DNA of 64,000 nucleotides from Ficedula albicollis (GCF_000247815.1 NC_021681.1:23072789-23136788); one strand, 5' to 3'. Positions 1-54,994 are shown, counted from the stretch's first letter. Notes: generated from the letters alone by a model not told the origin. Numbers and translations are program-made.

Positions 1-327
1 CAACATGCACTGTGCTCATTTTCCCCTTTTATCTCAGCAAAACAGCAATCTTGCTGGGCTCTCCTATGGTAATGATTAACTGCTGAAATCCCAAGGGAAA
101 GGTCCAGTCTGTCCATCTTCTGGCAGTGCTGATCCCAGCAGTTCAGATGCAGAAGCCAAGTTCTGTGCTCCATAAGGGTGATATGCTGTTGTTATTAATG
201 CATCAATTAATAAATTTATTGTAGGAATGCTCTGAGACTCCTGCTGCCTCCAGTTAGTGCACTAATTGTCTGGCATTTTGGGATATTCGGATAGATGAAT
301 CAATGAACTGGATAATTTTTCCATTGG

Positions 328-1069
328 CCTAATCCCAAAACTGGACACAAGCCCTGGGTCATACAGCACATACCAGAGAGCAGCGGGGAAGGGAATTAAA
401 CAAAATTACAGTGCAGGGAAGGCAATTGCAGCCTTCAAAGTGGGAGCAGCAGATGCTCAGCACTTGACAGAATTAAATCAATTACAACAATTGCCTTGCC
501 AAAGAGGAGTGGAGCAGCCCTGGTGCAGGGCAGGGTGTCCCAGCTCACTTGGCACATCTGTAAAAGAGCTGTAAGTGTGGCTGGGGAATTAGGCACACCT
601 GGATTCCTCTGGGTTTGCCAGCAGCCCATAGCTCAGGCTTCCTGCATGGCAGATTCTTACATTTAATTAGGGAAACATTGATACCTTTTTATCACAATCC
701 TAATCCCAAAACTGGACACAAGCCCTGGGTCATACAGCACATACCAGAGAGCAGCGGGGAAGGGAATTAAACAAAATTACAGTGCAGGGAAGGCAATTGC
801 AGCCTTCAAAGTGGGAGCAGCAGATGCTCAGCACTTGACAGAATTAAATCAATTACAACAATTGCCTTGCCAAAGAGGAGTGGAGCAGCCCTGGTGCAGG
901 GCAGGGTGTCCCAGCTCACTTGGCACATCTGTAAAAGAGCTGTAAGTGTGGCTGGGGAATTAGGCACACCTGGATTCCTCTGGGTTTGCCAGCAGCCCAT
1001 AGCTCAGGCTTCCTGCATGGCAGATTCTTACATTTAATTAGGGAAACACTGATACCTTTTTATCACAAT
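328..1069. repeat. Tandem duplication, 371 bp x 2
   Basis: Copy 1 is 328-698 and copy 2 is 699-1069. By eye they differ at one base, a T/C change in the shared GGGAAACAYTGATACC motif near the end of each copy. Near identity means the duplication is very recent, or is a false duplication of two haplotypes in the assembly. The unit shows no known transposon ends. A 64-codon open frame occurs identically in both copies on the minus strand and has no recognisable domain. Confidence 0.95.
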
Positions 1070-3017
1070 AACGACTGGTTTTGGGGTTGGGATTTTTTTT
1101 TACCTTGCCTGTTTAGCTGGAATTGCATTATAACCCCAGCCCTGCAGCAGTGGGTGAACACAGAAGCATCTTTTCTGAAGAAGATGATACTCTGGTTGTC
1201 TGTGCTCCAACAGGACAGAAAGGACTTACAAAGCCTTTGCTGTGATCCCTGCCCTTGCAGAGCCCAGGAATGCAGAGGCATTGACTGTTGCTTCAGTTGA
1301 GGAACAGACAGAACTCCCAGTGGCCCTCTGGCACCTTCTGCCCAAGCACAAAACATCCTCCACTCAGATATGGAAGCTGACTGGTGGCACTGCTAGCAGC
1401 ATCCACCAAAAATTATTCATTTTCCTTTGGTAATGCGAGACCTTGTGAAGAAACACACATTATTTCATCAGTGTTCCGCTTGTATCACTTGCTGCTTTCA
1501 AGAAAATTCAAAGGAAGCCTTTCCTAGATTGCTTTCACAGACTGAAAACATTTCTTTGTAGATTATTTTGTTTTCAGCCTTATTTGCAATCGTTATCTTC
1601 TCTGCAACTGAAACAGTTTTGCTGCTTTTGAAACTCCTTTGAAAGAGTCACAAGATTCACAAGGTTCATTTTCACAAAGCACTGAGCAAGGCTGAAAGAT
1701 GGAGCAGGCATGACTTTCAAGAAACGTCTAATTTTCTTTCAGAGAGCGTCATGATAGCTTTATTCTTCCCCATCATTATTATATGTGACCACAGCACAAC
1801 TGCAGAGGCAGCAGTACCACTGAGTGGTACCAGATGAAGAGCAGCTGATCAAAGGTGACTCAGGGCAGAGCAGAACTGAGATGCTGATGGACAGACAAAA
1901 GTACTTTGAAGAGTGTGAGGTCTTTTGTCAGCATCCTGTGGCTCAGAGCACAGAGGTTCAGTCGGCTCCTGAATAATTCACAGCAAGGTCTCATGAAACA
2001 GCAGCCCTGGAGCAAAAGTGTCTCCTGCTATGGGTGAGCTTGGAAACTGTCCTGTGCTGGTGGGTGATGATGATGATGGGGCTTTGGTTGTTATCTGTGT
2101 TACTGAGAGATGATATAGATTGACTGAGACCCAGCAAGGACTAAGATTACATTAACAATTCTAATTAATATTCATAAGACATTATGGAAATTTGTGGCAA
2201 ATAAGCTAGGAAATTATCACCGAAGTGGTGTTTTGCAAGAGGGGCTCGTACCCTATAAAGCCTTAATTCATACAGAGGCCAGCAAATTAATGAAAAGAAA
2301 CAGCAGCTTCCCACCAAAATGGGAAAAAACTTTCCCCAAATGAAAACTAAAAATTGTAAGGCAAATTTTTGGATTTCTGCAGTCTCAGCTTGAATCCAGA
2401 TCCTGTGCTGTCACAACGCAAAATACCAAAAGCAACAACTGCAGGTTCAAACACCCGCGCTGTGCAGGGGTGATATTAATTACTAATATCAATCAAAATC
2501 AGATTTTTTAAGGGACTGCCTTCTCTGAGGACCTTGAAGGCTGCAAAAGTCTCAGTTCCAACATTTCTGTGATGATGGAGAAGTCCTTCCCAGCCACGGG
2601 CTGAGGCATCAGCAGGATGTCTGAAGTCCAAGGCGACTCTGCAGCACCAGGGCTCGATGTGAATTCCTGCCTGCCAGGCACAGAGCCTGGCCAACGTGGG
2701 TGGATTGCCAAGAGGACAGCAAAAAGCACATCCCTGCCAGAAGGAAACCCTGCCAGTCTCCCAGTCACTCGAAACAGAAGCGCTGCAGCTCCTCCGAGAG
2801 AAGGTGCCAAGAAGGTTCTACCAAGGGCAAACCACCCACATGTTTTCCTCCCTTGGCGTCTTTTGGAAGCTGCCAAACTGTTCTGGTTAAAACTTCCTAA
2901 GTTAAGAGGTATCCCAGGTCAGCTGAGAGCAAACACTCTGCCTTCTTGAGAGAAAACACGTGGAAAATGGTGTTTTACAAAGCGCTACATTTCACTCTCC
3001 CCTCCACAATCTTCTTT

Positions 3018-3539
3018 CAGGAATTAAAAAAAAAAGATAAAAATGTCCAACATGACTGATTTGGAAGCTGAGATTTGTTCGGTTTTTTTTTTTTTTTTCC
3101 CCACCAGTGGAATCACCCAGTCTTCTCCATATTCCTTACACCTAACCTGGCAAGGGATATTTAGCCTCTTGGTTCCCGTTATAATTCCTGCTGGAATGAA
3201 GAGATTTACACAACAACACAGATAATTGCCTCGTTTCTTTTTCCAATAAAAATGCGGTAAGTTAATAAATATAGAGGACAGGAATTAAAAAAAAAAGATA
3301 AAAATGTCCAACATGACTGATTTGGAAGCTGAGATTTGTTCGGTTTTTTTTTTTTTTTTCCCCACCAGTGGAATCACCCAGTCTTCTCCATATTCCTTAC
3401 ACCTAACCTGGCAAGGGATATTTAGCCTCTTGGTTCCCGTTATAATTCCTGCTGGAATGAAGAGATTTACACAACTACACAGATAATTGCCTCGTTTTTT
3501 TTTCCAATAAAAATGTGGTAAGTTAATAAATATAGAGGA
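3018..3539. repeat. Tandem duplication, 261 bp x 2
   Basis: Copy 1 is about 3018-3278 and copy 2 about 3279-3539. Both contain a short A run, a T run of 16 and the same AT-rich tail. I count three base differences between the copies. No known transposon family is recognised in the unit. The position, 2 kb from the 371-bp duplication, makes this a locally duplication-prone or misassembled stretch. Confidence 0.94.
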
Positions 3540-4521
3540 TTTAGGAAAACAGATTTCAGCTAAATTATATTAAAAAGGTACATAGTGGAGATACCATAAA
3601 TTATGAGGTGTAATTTGCAGCAGAACCTTGGAAAGAATATTTATTTTGTAAAAGAGTGCCTGGTAAGAATGAGAGGAAAACAACAAACAATATCAACTCT
3701 AAACAGTGGGAGCCTTGCCACTTTCCTGGTCAGGCTGTGGAGCATCTTCCTTCCCATGAGAGGGCAGCAGCTGCCTGTGAGTGCTGCCACTTCCCTCCAT
3801 CCTCGCTGCTGAAACTGGCTGATAAAGCTGCTTTCCATGCAAAACAGTTGTGACTTCGGTTGAAGTACTACAATTTGCAGAATATTCAATCACCTAGACT
3901 TAACTTTCACAGTGCCTGAATGGCCCTCTGTTGATTCTCTTGTATTTTTATACAAAAAAAATCTGCAAAATGATGCAGCACGGCAGCAACCTCCTGTGAT
4001 AATGCCACAGACTGACTCACCATAATGTAGCTAAAGAATCCAGTCCAACTTTCCCAACACTTTACCAAATGACTAGGTAATAGAAGATTAGATAGAATGG
4101 AATGGGATTTACTTAAGTTAGAAGTGAATCTCTTCTTAAAGAGTTCCATGGGGACAATGCACACATCCATGTTTTTCTCGGAATCGCTTCAGGGAGGCAC
4201 TAGAAACAAGCAAGTGTGAGGCTGAACAAGCATCTCCCTGCTCAGTGCTCAAATAGTGGGACTCTGCTTCATAAAGATGTGATACAACAGAAGCCTTAAG
4301 CATTTATCTAATTTTAACCATGTGAAAACACGTGCCCAACATTTGGCACCCAGCACGATGCTCTGCTGAGTTGGGAGGGGAGCTCACATTTCTGTATCAG
4401 CTTCCAATAAAGTTCAATGGTTCATTTAGATCCAATGCTGTCAATTGTGAAACCTGCTCTCTGAATACAAACCCAAGCAAATTCTCCATGAATCCTGAAG
4501 GGAGCAGGGGAGCAGCAGTAC

Positions 4522-45065
<40,544 letters not shown>

Positions 45066-45620
45066 CTGCAGAAGGAAGGGAGAGGGTGAGGAAGGGTTGC
45101 AGGAGAGCCCAGGACAGACAGACAGACCCTGGCTCTCCGGCACGGCTCATCCGCGATGCAGCCAGGGCGCTCCGGCTGGCCGGTTCTTGTTGTTCGCTTC
45201 ATTTTGACAGCAGAGAAAAGTGGATTTTATGGGATTTTTCCAAGTTCCTGCAGGCACTGCCTGTGTAGTCTCTGTTTCTGAAGGCCTTGTTAATTAGAGT
45301 GAATTGTGACATGGCTCTTTCATTGAGGCCAAGAGAAAAGTACAGGGGTAGAATTAGGGTTAGATAACACAGCTGAGCCTGTAGGAACTGCTGGTCAAAC
45401 CTTTGGCTTTTTATAAAAACTTGCTGAATGAAGACTTCCTTTTGCATCAGGCCTTTAATTCTATTTGTTCTTGGGTTTACAAGCAGGTGCAGCTAACATG
45501 ACTGGAAAACAGACACATCCTCCATCACCGTTATATTTTCAACCATGCAAAGCACAGAGAGCTTAAAGAGAAAATTTTAGAAAAGTGAGGAATTTGTGCT
45601 ATATTTTCTGTGTCTCTTGC

Positions 45621-45755
45621 CATAGAATAATAGAATTACAGAATGGTTTGGGTTGGCTCATCTCATTCCAACCCCCTGACCATGAGCAGGGACACCTTCC
45701 ACCATTCCAGGTTTCTCCAAGCCCCATCCAGCCTGGCCTTGGACACTTCCAGGGA
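45621..45755 (-). mobile_element. CR1 LINE 3' tail, reversed
   Basis: Shows ACAGAATGGTTTGGGTTGG, CCCTGACCATGAGCAGGGAC, CCATCCAGCCTGGCCTTGGA. It may extend to about 45845 in diverged form. Confidence 0.9.
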
Positions 45756-48700
45756 GGGAAGTTCCTTGTTCTTCCTTGTATTCACCTAAACTTTCCATAG
45801 CATCTTCTCAGATGACCTCCCAGAAAAACCATGTGAGCTCCTGCTGACACCTTTTCCAAAGCTAAGCAGGTATCATTCCATATTTCAGGGGATTTTAGAG
45901 GATTACAGTCGGTCAAATGAAGAGGGAAACAAGCATTAAACCAGCTTGAGAACACTGCTGTAAGGTTTTATCTGAAAATGATGGACAATGATGGACAAAG
46001 ATCAAGAAGAGTTTAAGTAAACAGGTGAAGGTCTAAGACAGAATCATAAAACTGAATTTCCAGAAGTACCTCATAAGCAGTTTTTGCACCTCTTCAGCAA
46101 TGCTGGGCTACTATAAATAGCATTTGATTGACATGTTGACACCATTACCTTAAAAATCAGCACAGGGGTCATTTGAAATAAGGGTCAATTAGGCCATTCC
46201 CTGAAAAAAATCCACCTGGCAGATGTTTGCCTAGATTTTGTCTGTCCTCTCCTTAGCAGTCCCAAGGGATAACAACTCCCCCTCCCACCATCTCCCCCAG
46301 GGGCAATGCTGGTCCCAAATTATCCCAAATACCAAAGATATTTTCTTCCCCAAGTCAAGCCTCCCTCCTGCAACAATCATCTCTCAACTGCCCCCCTTTC
46401 AACACTGAAGCCTCCTGCTGATTTAATTGCTCTTTAGATCATGTTCTGAAATCATCTAAAGGGAGGTAAGTCCACAGCTGCTCCCGTGGGGAGGAGAGTC
46501 CCCAGTGAAGGAATTTCCCAACAAGGGGAACAACAAGGGGTCTGGCTTTCATATCTTTGCTGTGCCTCTATCTGTTTTGCATTTAGCTTTCATGGTTTAC
46601 GTATTTTTTAATGCTTTCTTGTTTATTCCATTTTAGAAAATCTAATCGAAATTAACCGAAAGAGGAAGTTTTAAAGAAGGCTTGGAAATGCACAACATCC
46701 CGCTACTGAGGAAATGTATTTATGAAGTTAAATTTTAATATTTCACAGGTGAATTTCCCTCACCTAAAATGAAGTCCTGGTGTTGACTGGTGTTTAAATT
46801 CAGACCATTTGCTAACATGCACCACTTTTTGATCCTTCTGCTGTATTTGTTGTTTTATTAGACTGTATGCTACATACATGTCCTGCTGCCTGGGGACATC
46901 TGGAATATGCTTTTTCTTAAACAGAAATTTTGCTTTTTAAAATGTAAACAATAAACAGAAAATGTTATTCACCTTGTTGGATTCCATACTGCTAAGAACC
47001 AGACGGCTGAAAAATGCCAGGACAAAATCAAGCCCAGGAAACTCTTTGTGTGGGGTGTCAGAGAAATAAAATAAGCAAAAAGACTCGGAAAAATAGAACA
47101 AGGAAGCAGCTGAACCACATAGTACACCACGTTCTAGTATTTATACCTCAATAAACTCAAACACTGAGAGCTTCAATATTTTAATTTTATAGGCTACGAT
47201 CAGCTGGAGAATTTCTCTCATATACCAAACACAGTTTAAGTTCGGATATTGGCACTTACAAAGGATAAAAAATAGTCCAGCTAATAAAAGCGAGCTGGGA
47301 GTTAGTGATATTTGTTAGTCTCCATTTGGAGATTTAAAGGAGTGATTTGGTTTATGGGGGAGCTCTGCACCCAGCAGCAGCTCTTCCCTCAGTGGCATTT
47401 CCCTCGTGCTGGCACGTCCCAGAGGGCCATAAAGCAGTGATAGTGCTGAAAGGCAGCACAATTCAGTGCAAAATGAAAGATGCTGGAGCAGTTCTGTGCA
47501 TGAGCTAGACCCAGCCCCAGCCTGAGACTCCCTGCAGCAAACTGAGGCGAGACCCAGGAGCTGGAAAAGCAGCTCCACGACGCCACATCCACAGCAAATC
47601 CGATGACAGATGATCCCTCCCAGCCCCAGACTTCCTCTGCTAGATCAATATTTTAAGGATTACACGCTGAAAGATTCCTTCACATCCTACAGATAAAATC
47701 GAGAGACATGCGAGGCGCAGTCGCCTTTCCACGTCTCCTCCATCCCAAGGCCAGGAAACAGCTTCGCCCCCAGTCACAGCAGAAAAATTCCATAATTATT
47801 TTGTCTGGGGAGCAGTCTGCAAAGCAGACACTGATCTAAAGGCCTGAACTGCACTTGAAAGTTCTAAAAGTCCAAACTGTTTGGACTTTTACATTCAAAT
47901 TGCTGTACTAGTAAAGGACACGTAGAGTTGTAAGGCAACAGCTTCTGCTGTTGTAGGTGCACAAGTGGCCATTTTATTTTTCTACTTGGAAATAACTATA
48001 GAAAGATGAAATTATTCTAGAATGGCAGATGTAATTGTAGACAAATATTTAAAAGTATTCTTGAAATATAAATCCCTTCCATTGCAATTCTAGAACATCA
48101 CAGGATTATGGAAGATTGTATCTGTATCTGTGATTAAATTTGGATTAGTTTCCAGCACAGATCAAACTGAAACTCCTCCTGCTCGACTTTCTACAGTTAC
48201 AACTTAGGATGCTTATCTGAATAACCTGAATTTCAAGCCACTTATGGCTTGCTTATCACAAGTCAGACTGTGATGAAAGCAGCTGCATCCCCACAAGACA
48301 GAGGGAGAGCAATCCATGGAGACAAGAGGGAAAACTGGAGCTGTGTGCTGTCCCCAGGCTGTCTTGCCAAGGAGATTACCCTGCTGGGTGAACAAAGCAG
48401 AGGTGGTGTGTGCATATTCTCCTTGTCACCTTCAGAAGATTTCAGAGATGCTTTTCAGGGGGATTCTCACTAAAGGTACCTTCCTGTGTCCTTGTTTATT
48501 CACCTTTCATCAGGAATTGCCTAACACTTAGTCACACAAACCAAAGTCTGTGTGTTCCCAAGATGTAAAATATTTTACCCACCATGTTATATATCTTTTT
48601 TAGCTCTTCATGCTCCTTAGGGCTGAGCACTTGGGCTGACCCTTCCTCCATCCCAACACCTCAGGTTCCAAGCACAATAAAAGAAGATGTGATGTACAAA

Positions 48701-49478
48701 TGCCCAACCCACTTTCCAAGGGCAGATCTTACAGGTGAAGTTCCAGGTTGTGAAATCCTCCATACCCCTGACTGAGGGCCCTGCTAATCACCAAGGAGCT
48801 TGGTCCCTACTTGATTTGATGAACCACATTGACAAAAGTCCATTTGCCCTGCAAAAAACCTGTTTCAGTACAGAGCTGTGTGACTGCTTGTTTGGAATTC
48901 AGGATTGTCACATCAGCAGCTTTTTTCATATCATTATTAAAATGCTGAGGACTAGCTATGATCAATCAGTTCCTCAAAAATACACAAAGAGCAGAAATAA
49001 ACATGGATAATTAGTGAACCTGCAATCATGGTTTTTATAAAGGAAGAAAGAAAGCAAGATCAATTCTCTACTAACAGAAAGCTTTGCTTTTTAGGCCGCT
49101 AAGAAATGCAAACAAGATACAGAACTGAACTCCAAAAAAAAAAAGAAAAATGGAAAAATAACAAGCCTCCAATTTAAGAATCCTGACTGGAGGAGGGATG
49201 ATGTGCCAAAGGTATCCCAAGGATGGAATTCACAAGGTTTGCCTCTCAAGGAGCTTCCCCCAGCCAGTGGCATTTCTTGAGGGTGACAAATGAACAGGCT
49301 TTCTCTCCCTTGATTATTAAAATTTTTAATCTCCCTTAAATATTAAAATTCCTCAATTAGGTTGAGAACTGTTCAGAGTCAGTATTTTCTGAGAGATAAG
49401 CAGACAAAAAACTTCCTCTTCCTTGTGCCCAGGCACTGATGGAGAGAGAAACCAGAACTGGACAGTACCAACCTCACC

Positions 49479-49677
49479 ATTTAGAATAGATATTAGGAAA
49501 AATTTCATCCTGGAAGAGGTTTTAAAGCATTGGAACAGGCTGCTGGGGCAGTGATGGAAATGTCCCCATCCCTGGAAGTGTGGATGTGGCACTTAATGGT
49601 GAGCACAGTGGTGGCACTGGGCTGGCTGCTGGACTTGATCTTGAAGGTCCTTGCCAACCTCAATGGTCGTATGATTT
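49479..49677 (+). mobile_element. CR1 LINE 3' tail
   Basis: Shows AGAATAGATATTAGGAAAAA, CATTGGAACAGGCTGCTGGG, CCCCATCCCTGGAAGTG, GATCTTGAAGGTCCTTGCCA and the end GTCGTATGATTT. Confidence 0.88.
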
Positions 49678-51363
49678 CAGGATTATTTGTTAATTAATTA
49701 GTTTTGGGCAAAATCTCTTCACATTGTCGTGCAGGGAACAACACAGTCAGAGACCAAGAGGTTGTGAGCATCAGCCACCCCACAAACACCAGAGATTTCC
49801 TATGGAAGGAAAGATTTCTGTGCAGCTGGGAGCTGCTGTGGGAACCTTTTCTGGCTCTTTTCTGGGTCCTTGCTGGCACCTGCACACAGGGACCCAAAGC
49901 CCCACCACACCACCTGTGGATCTGGCCCAAATGACTTTCACAGAAGCACAACTACACCCTTTTTACTAAATGCCTAAGAAACGCTACATAAAACAGGAAT
50001 GAATAACACACAAGCATTTCCTCTTTCCAGCCACCACAATCCCCCAGCTTGCTGCAGAAAGGATGAGACCAACAGGAGCAGGGAAACACAAAACCCAACT
50101 TGTATTTACTTAAAGAATGGTTTATGCTGATGATTTTAAAGTCAGATTATAATCTAAAATAATTACTGTGACTATTTAGTAAAAAAATCCTGAACAGAAA
50201 GAAGAAACATGGTCTAATCTTTGCAGCATTATCTTAAAATTCAGTAAAATCAGGGTTTGACCCCTCATTAACCAGGGAGGTTCACAAAATATTGTGAAGA
50301 TCAGAATGATGGTGATGAAAAAAAAAGAGAAGATTGGATCTTAAGTAAAGTACCACAGCAAGAAACCTTAAGTGGCTCTATTTAAAATTATCACATTATC
50401 ATAAACCACTCAACTCCAACACAGATTTGGAAATAAATTCCAACAATCTGCTCACCCCTCCCTTGCCCCAACCACCTCCCAGTCTCTTCAGCTGCAGATC
50501 ATCTCATACATCTGATAAGAAAACTCTGATTGTTTGCTATTTAATGTGATATTTTAAATCAACAAAGATGCATGACAGTGCTTTGCCTTCTGTTATTTGT
50601 AACTACACTGTTACTACTCCCTTTTCTATATTCCAAAGGGTGTTTAAACCTCACAAAAGTTACAAAGTGAAAATATCATATGGTCTTTCCCCACTAATTA
50701 CATGGTGGATTTTGCACATTATTTAGTGTGTTTTTCAATTAAATAATTTATGTACTCATGGGAAGGAAGGGAAACAGGCTTGGTTCCCAGACATTCTTAA
50801 GCTGATCCCAAAAATAAGAAATTATTCTATAAAGTAAAGCTTAAAATAAGTCCCTGTTATTGCTGCAAGTAGGTAAATTTATAACAGATTCAACTCACAG
50901 CTTCCTTTAAATCATAGAACTGCTCAAATCTCAAGCTTGGAAATGTCCAAAATTTGACAACCAGTGTGAATCCCCTCACAAATGCTCTTGCCCTTGCTAC
51001 TAAGCATGACATAATTCACTCTTGCAGCAAGTTTTGAAAAGGATCTCTGCTCTTTTATTAACACTAAAATGATTTTCAGAGTTTGAAGCTTTGATTGGAG
51101 GGGGTTTGAAACTCCGGTTGCTAGAAAAATATTTGGCCATCTTTTCCTAAATGAAAGTAGTTTTACATTGGTATTGACTCTAGGAAAGGAAAATACAAGT
51201 TTAAAGTCTACTCCAAAGCAAAGCCTAACATTAAAAAAAAAATCAGTTCATATTAATAAAAAACTTATTGCTTTTTCATTGAACCAAAGTGAGCAGCAAA
51301 GATTGAGAAGAGGAATTTTTGGTGGCCTGGAGGTTTTAAACTGCAAAACTCCTGGTCTAGGGC

Positions 51364-51447
51364 TTTTTTTTTTTTTTTTTAGTGCTTCACAAAACACCAC
51401 AAATTTTTTTTTTTTTTTTTTTTTAATGCTTCACAAAACACCACAAA
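51364..51447. repeat. Tandem duplication, about 40-44 bp x 2
   Basis: Two units, each a T run (17 and 21) followed by TGCTTCACAAAACACCACAA with one or two leading A/AG bases. 51364-51403 and 51404-51447. The change in T-run length suggests slippage after duplication. Confidence 0.9.
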
Positions 51448-53390
51448 TATGCTACAAGCTGCTTTGAGTGGTTTCCTAGAACCTGGTGTTAAAACACCTC
51501 CACGAAGCAGCTTTCAGCATAGATAAATGTGCTCCTGCAGAGCCAGCTGGGTCATTTTGAACTGTTAGTGCTCCCAGGCTTTTATTTTTGCTCCTCAGCT
51601 ATTTGTTCTGCCCTTTGCTGGCCCCTGCCATGGATTAGATGAGCATCCATTGTCAGCTCCTGGCTGAGCCAGCCAGGTCAGCCCTGGACTGCAGCTGCAG
51701 CTTCCTCACCTTCCTCACTCCCAGGTGTCCAACAGGATTTGCTCAGGAATGGCTTCAGCAAACCCAAAGGAGCACGTCCTGGCTGGTAAGAGACTGGTTA
51801 AAAGGCAAGGTTAATGATTCCTCACCCAATTTAGCCCCTGCAAACCAATTTCACAAAGGAGGACCCTTGTGGGAGCAGCCAGTTTTCTACATTTCTTCAC
51901 CCAGGATTAAGGACAAAGCAGCTTTTGCCAGCAGCCATTTTGCAGGCACAGAAAGAAGCTTTACAAATAATCTGATTATTTACCTGCCCCTGAAAATGGG
52001 GAAGAGAAGGTAAATAATGGCATTAAACCACCACAGCTCTTTGTACCAGGTTCACTGTCTGTCAGTCCTTCCTCCAGACCTCTCTGGAGATTTGGGCCAT
52101 TGTGGAGAAGCATCTTCTACCCTGTAGTTGGTACCTTGCCCTACACTTCACATGTTTTCCCAGACAGTTTTAAGGACTTCCAGCTGTGTCAAGTCCAGGT
52201 TTCAGTTATCTCTTTCAGGTTTCTCTCTCTCTGCACAGAAAACACCCAAGGATGGAAATTGTGGCGCTGTGAGATGTTGAACAGCAGAGTCATCAACTGG
52301 ACCTTGTGTTGGGTAATAAATACTCATCTCCAGATCTGAAAGGAGATGCATCTCCTGATGCCTGTTTCCAAGGGAAAAGGGCAGAGTTATGTCCAAGGTA
52401 TGGCATTTTTGATAGATCCATGGGGCAGGAATGGCAGGAGCTGCCCCACAATCTGCTTTTGGGGAGAAAACTTCTGTGAGCACTGCAAGGGACAATCTAC
52501 CCCACCATGCCTGAGACCTGGATTTCATTTCCTGGTCTGTCACTGGCCTTACTGGAAAGTAATTAGATGAAGAAACTGCCATGAGATATCCTGGAACCCT
52601 GTTAATGGGGGCCACAGGTGGTTGGAAAGAGCAACATTGGCCTGACAACAATCCTGGTAATTTGAATTCATTGAATTTGAACTTGGGATGGGGGAGGAAT
52701 AGATCAAAGATGCTCTAGGACTTCTTTCTTGCTTTCCATATTGCTTTCAAGGTAAGAGTGGCACAAGGCAACCACTCCAAGTGGAGGCTGGTTCCTCACC
52801 AGTGCCTGGACCCTGCCACCAAGGTTCATTTCTCAGCTGTCCCACAGGGGATCTCCTGGACAGAGTGATGTGAAAAGAGAAAAATTGGCCAATATCTGTG
52901 CTGCCCATTTCTGCTTACTCTCAATGCCTGACATGCCACTCTCTCTTGAGATATTTAACAGTGGTTTAGCTCAATAAACATCCAAGAGCCCCTCATCCAC
53001 AGCTCTAAATGCAAACCATATGTTGCAGATGAAAACCCTGAAGATTATAATTAGAACTGTCCATTCAATTTAAACAAAGTCAAGAATGAAAACTATTTCA
53101 AATTCAATAAACAGGCCATTTCAAAATGTAGACACTGTGGAGGACAAGCTTAACAACTTAATTGACAGGTAAACTTCATTTCTAATCCTCATTTTGATAT
53201 CATCTGTAGCCTCAGGAGTCAAAACACATCACTGCTCAGTGCTCAAAATATGCAGAGAAAATGAAAATGTCAGCTGAATGAAAAAAAGGGAGAAGCATCT
53301 GTTTGATAGCTGTGTAAGCCTGTGATATGTAAACTGCTTTGGAGTCAAGCAGCCCTAATTAGAGTTTCAAGGAATTCTTCATTAAATATA

Positions 53391-53399
53391 CACACACAG

Positions 53400-53432
<33 letters not shown>

Positions 53433-53438
53433 CACACG
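53391..53438. repeat. CA/TA compound microsatellite
   Basis: CACACA with one GA interruption, then about nine TA dinucleotides, then CACAC. Simple repeat. Confidence 0.9.
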
Positions 53439-54994
53439 TTTTAAGCAATTATTGAAACCAGACAACTTGCAAGAAAACCAGGCTATAGAATTAAAGCAAG
53501 GAACACAACAATTTCATGGACAGACCTCAGACAACACTGTGATGTTTTCACAAATACATTTTTCCATCTTTTCACAAAGCAGTCCTGCATGTTTTTCTCC
53601 ACTCTAAGTACTTAAAACAAAAAAATAGTGATCCTTTTTGGGATCCCAGTGTAGTACACAGCATCTCAGCAAAGAGAAGCCAAAAGGGAAGAGTGGTAGG
53701 GCTACCAGCCTCCACAGTGGGGTTAGACTAATAGATATTTTGGCAACTGCACCCCCTTGACGACTCCAGCTCCCATCAACATGAAACCCACACAGATGGA
53801 CACAAACTCTCAGCAGAGAAATGTGCCAGGATAAGTGAATGACCACATGAAATAGCAAGGGAGTACAAGCTGAAGAGCAACAAACCAGATAAAAAGGTAA
53901 CTTAGGCTCCTAAAAAAAAGTTTACACACCAAAAAAACCCAGCTTCATTAATGTCACTGCTTCCAGTAGAAAAGAGGCAAATGAGGCTGTAAACAGGGAA
54001 GTTGGAAGGGAGTGCTTTAAAGACAACAATCAAAATTTTAGGTGATTTCTGCTTAGGAGAAAGACTTTGAGATCATCAGTATCATCAGCTACTGCAACAC
54101 TCCTGCAAGATTTTCTGATGTGGGCGGAACAGCAGAGAGAATATTTGTTATGGGTCTATCAATTTTTAAATACAGCTCCTCAGCACAACCCAGTTGGGCC
54201 CTGCTGTGAGGTGGGGGGGGGGTGGCAAAGGAGGAGAGGATCTCTACAAGGAGCTGCACTTAATAAATGACAGCATGAGACAGCCCAAACTCCTTGTGTG
54301 GACTCAGTTCTGAGCTGTATTAAGGAGGTTTTTGTGTTGGGCCATCAGCATCTTCTCTCGGCAGGATGTGGCAGTTTCCAAGAGTAGTTATGGAACAAAA
54401 AGAGAAATGCCTGATGTGATGAGAGCACCTGGATTTTGCTAGCAGCAATATTAATGCACACTTGCTGAGCTCTGTGTCTCTACTAGAGCACAATGCAGAG
54501 AAATGTGTTTTCCACACACAGCAGGGAAAACATGGACAAGAAAATTATAATCATGCAAACACCTTCATAATCTGGTGTTTCCAGCTTACAGTACATGAGC
54601 TGTGCTGGCTGGAAATACAGATGTGATTTGTGACAAGGACCAGGAGAAGAGGGAGGGCACAGGTACCATTCAGCCACCAAAATCCACCTGTGTCTGTCCA
54701 AAACCGAGACCACAGCTCAGCCTCCTGTCCCTCTGTCACAGCTGGCACTGCTCTACAGCCATCAGTCCAAGGGTGCCTCTCCAGGGGCCACCACGAGCAT
54801 CGATCCCCCCCCGGAGCCATCCCAGCCCCAGGACAATCTAACACCATAAACTGCCAGCAAAGGACAGCATTTTACACAGATTGTCTTGCTCTGCCTCCTT
54901 TATGACATAAATCACTGCAGAGATTCTACCAGAGGGAGAGAGAAGTGACATTAACACATCCAAAACATATCCATGCCAACTTCCAGAGCATCAT

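Larger units (their letters stand above)
1..4521. other. Intron or 3' flank of MEGF6, no exon seen
   Basis: No EGF-type cysteine pattern with splice sites is visible on the minus strand below w17. More laminin-type EGF exons are expected in the family, so they should lie below base 1, which makes this stretch most likely an intron of more than 4.5 kb. It holds two recent tandem duplications (328-1069 and 3018-3539). The remainder is AT-rich single-copy-looking sequence with no recognised function. Short open frames near 2.5-2.9 kb have no recognisable domain. Confidence 0.6.

Noticed and set aside
49704..49969. Minus-strand frame with CGGALGPC, considered for the EMI region
   Set aside because: Only a chance resemblance in a few residues; no acceptor or donor in phase.
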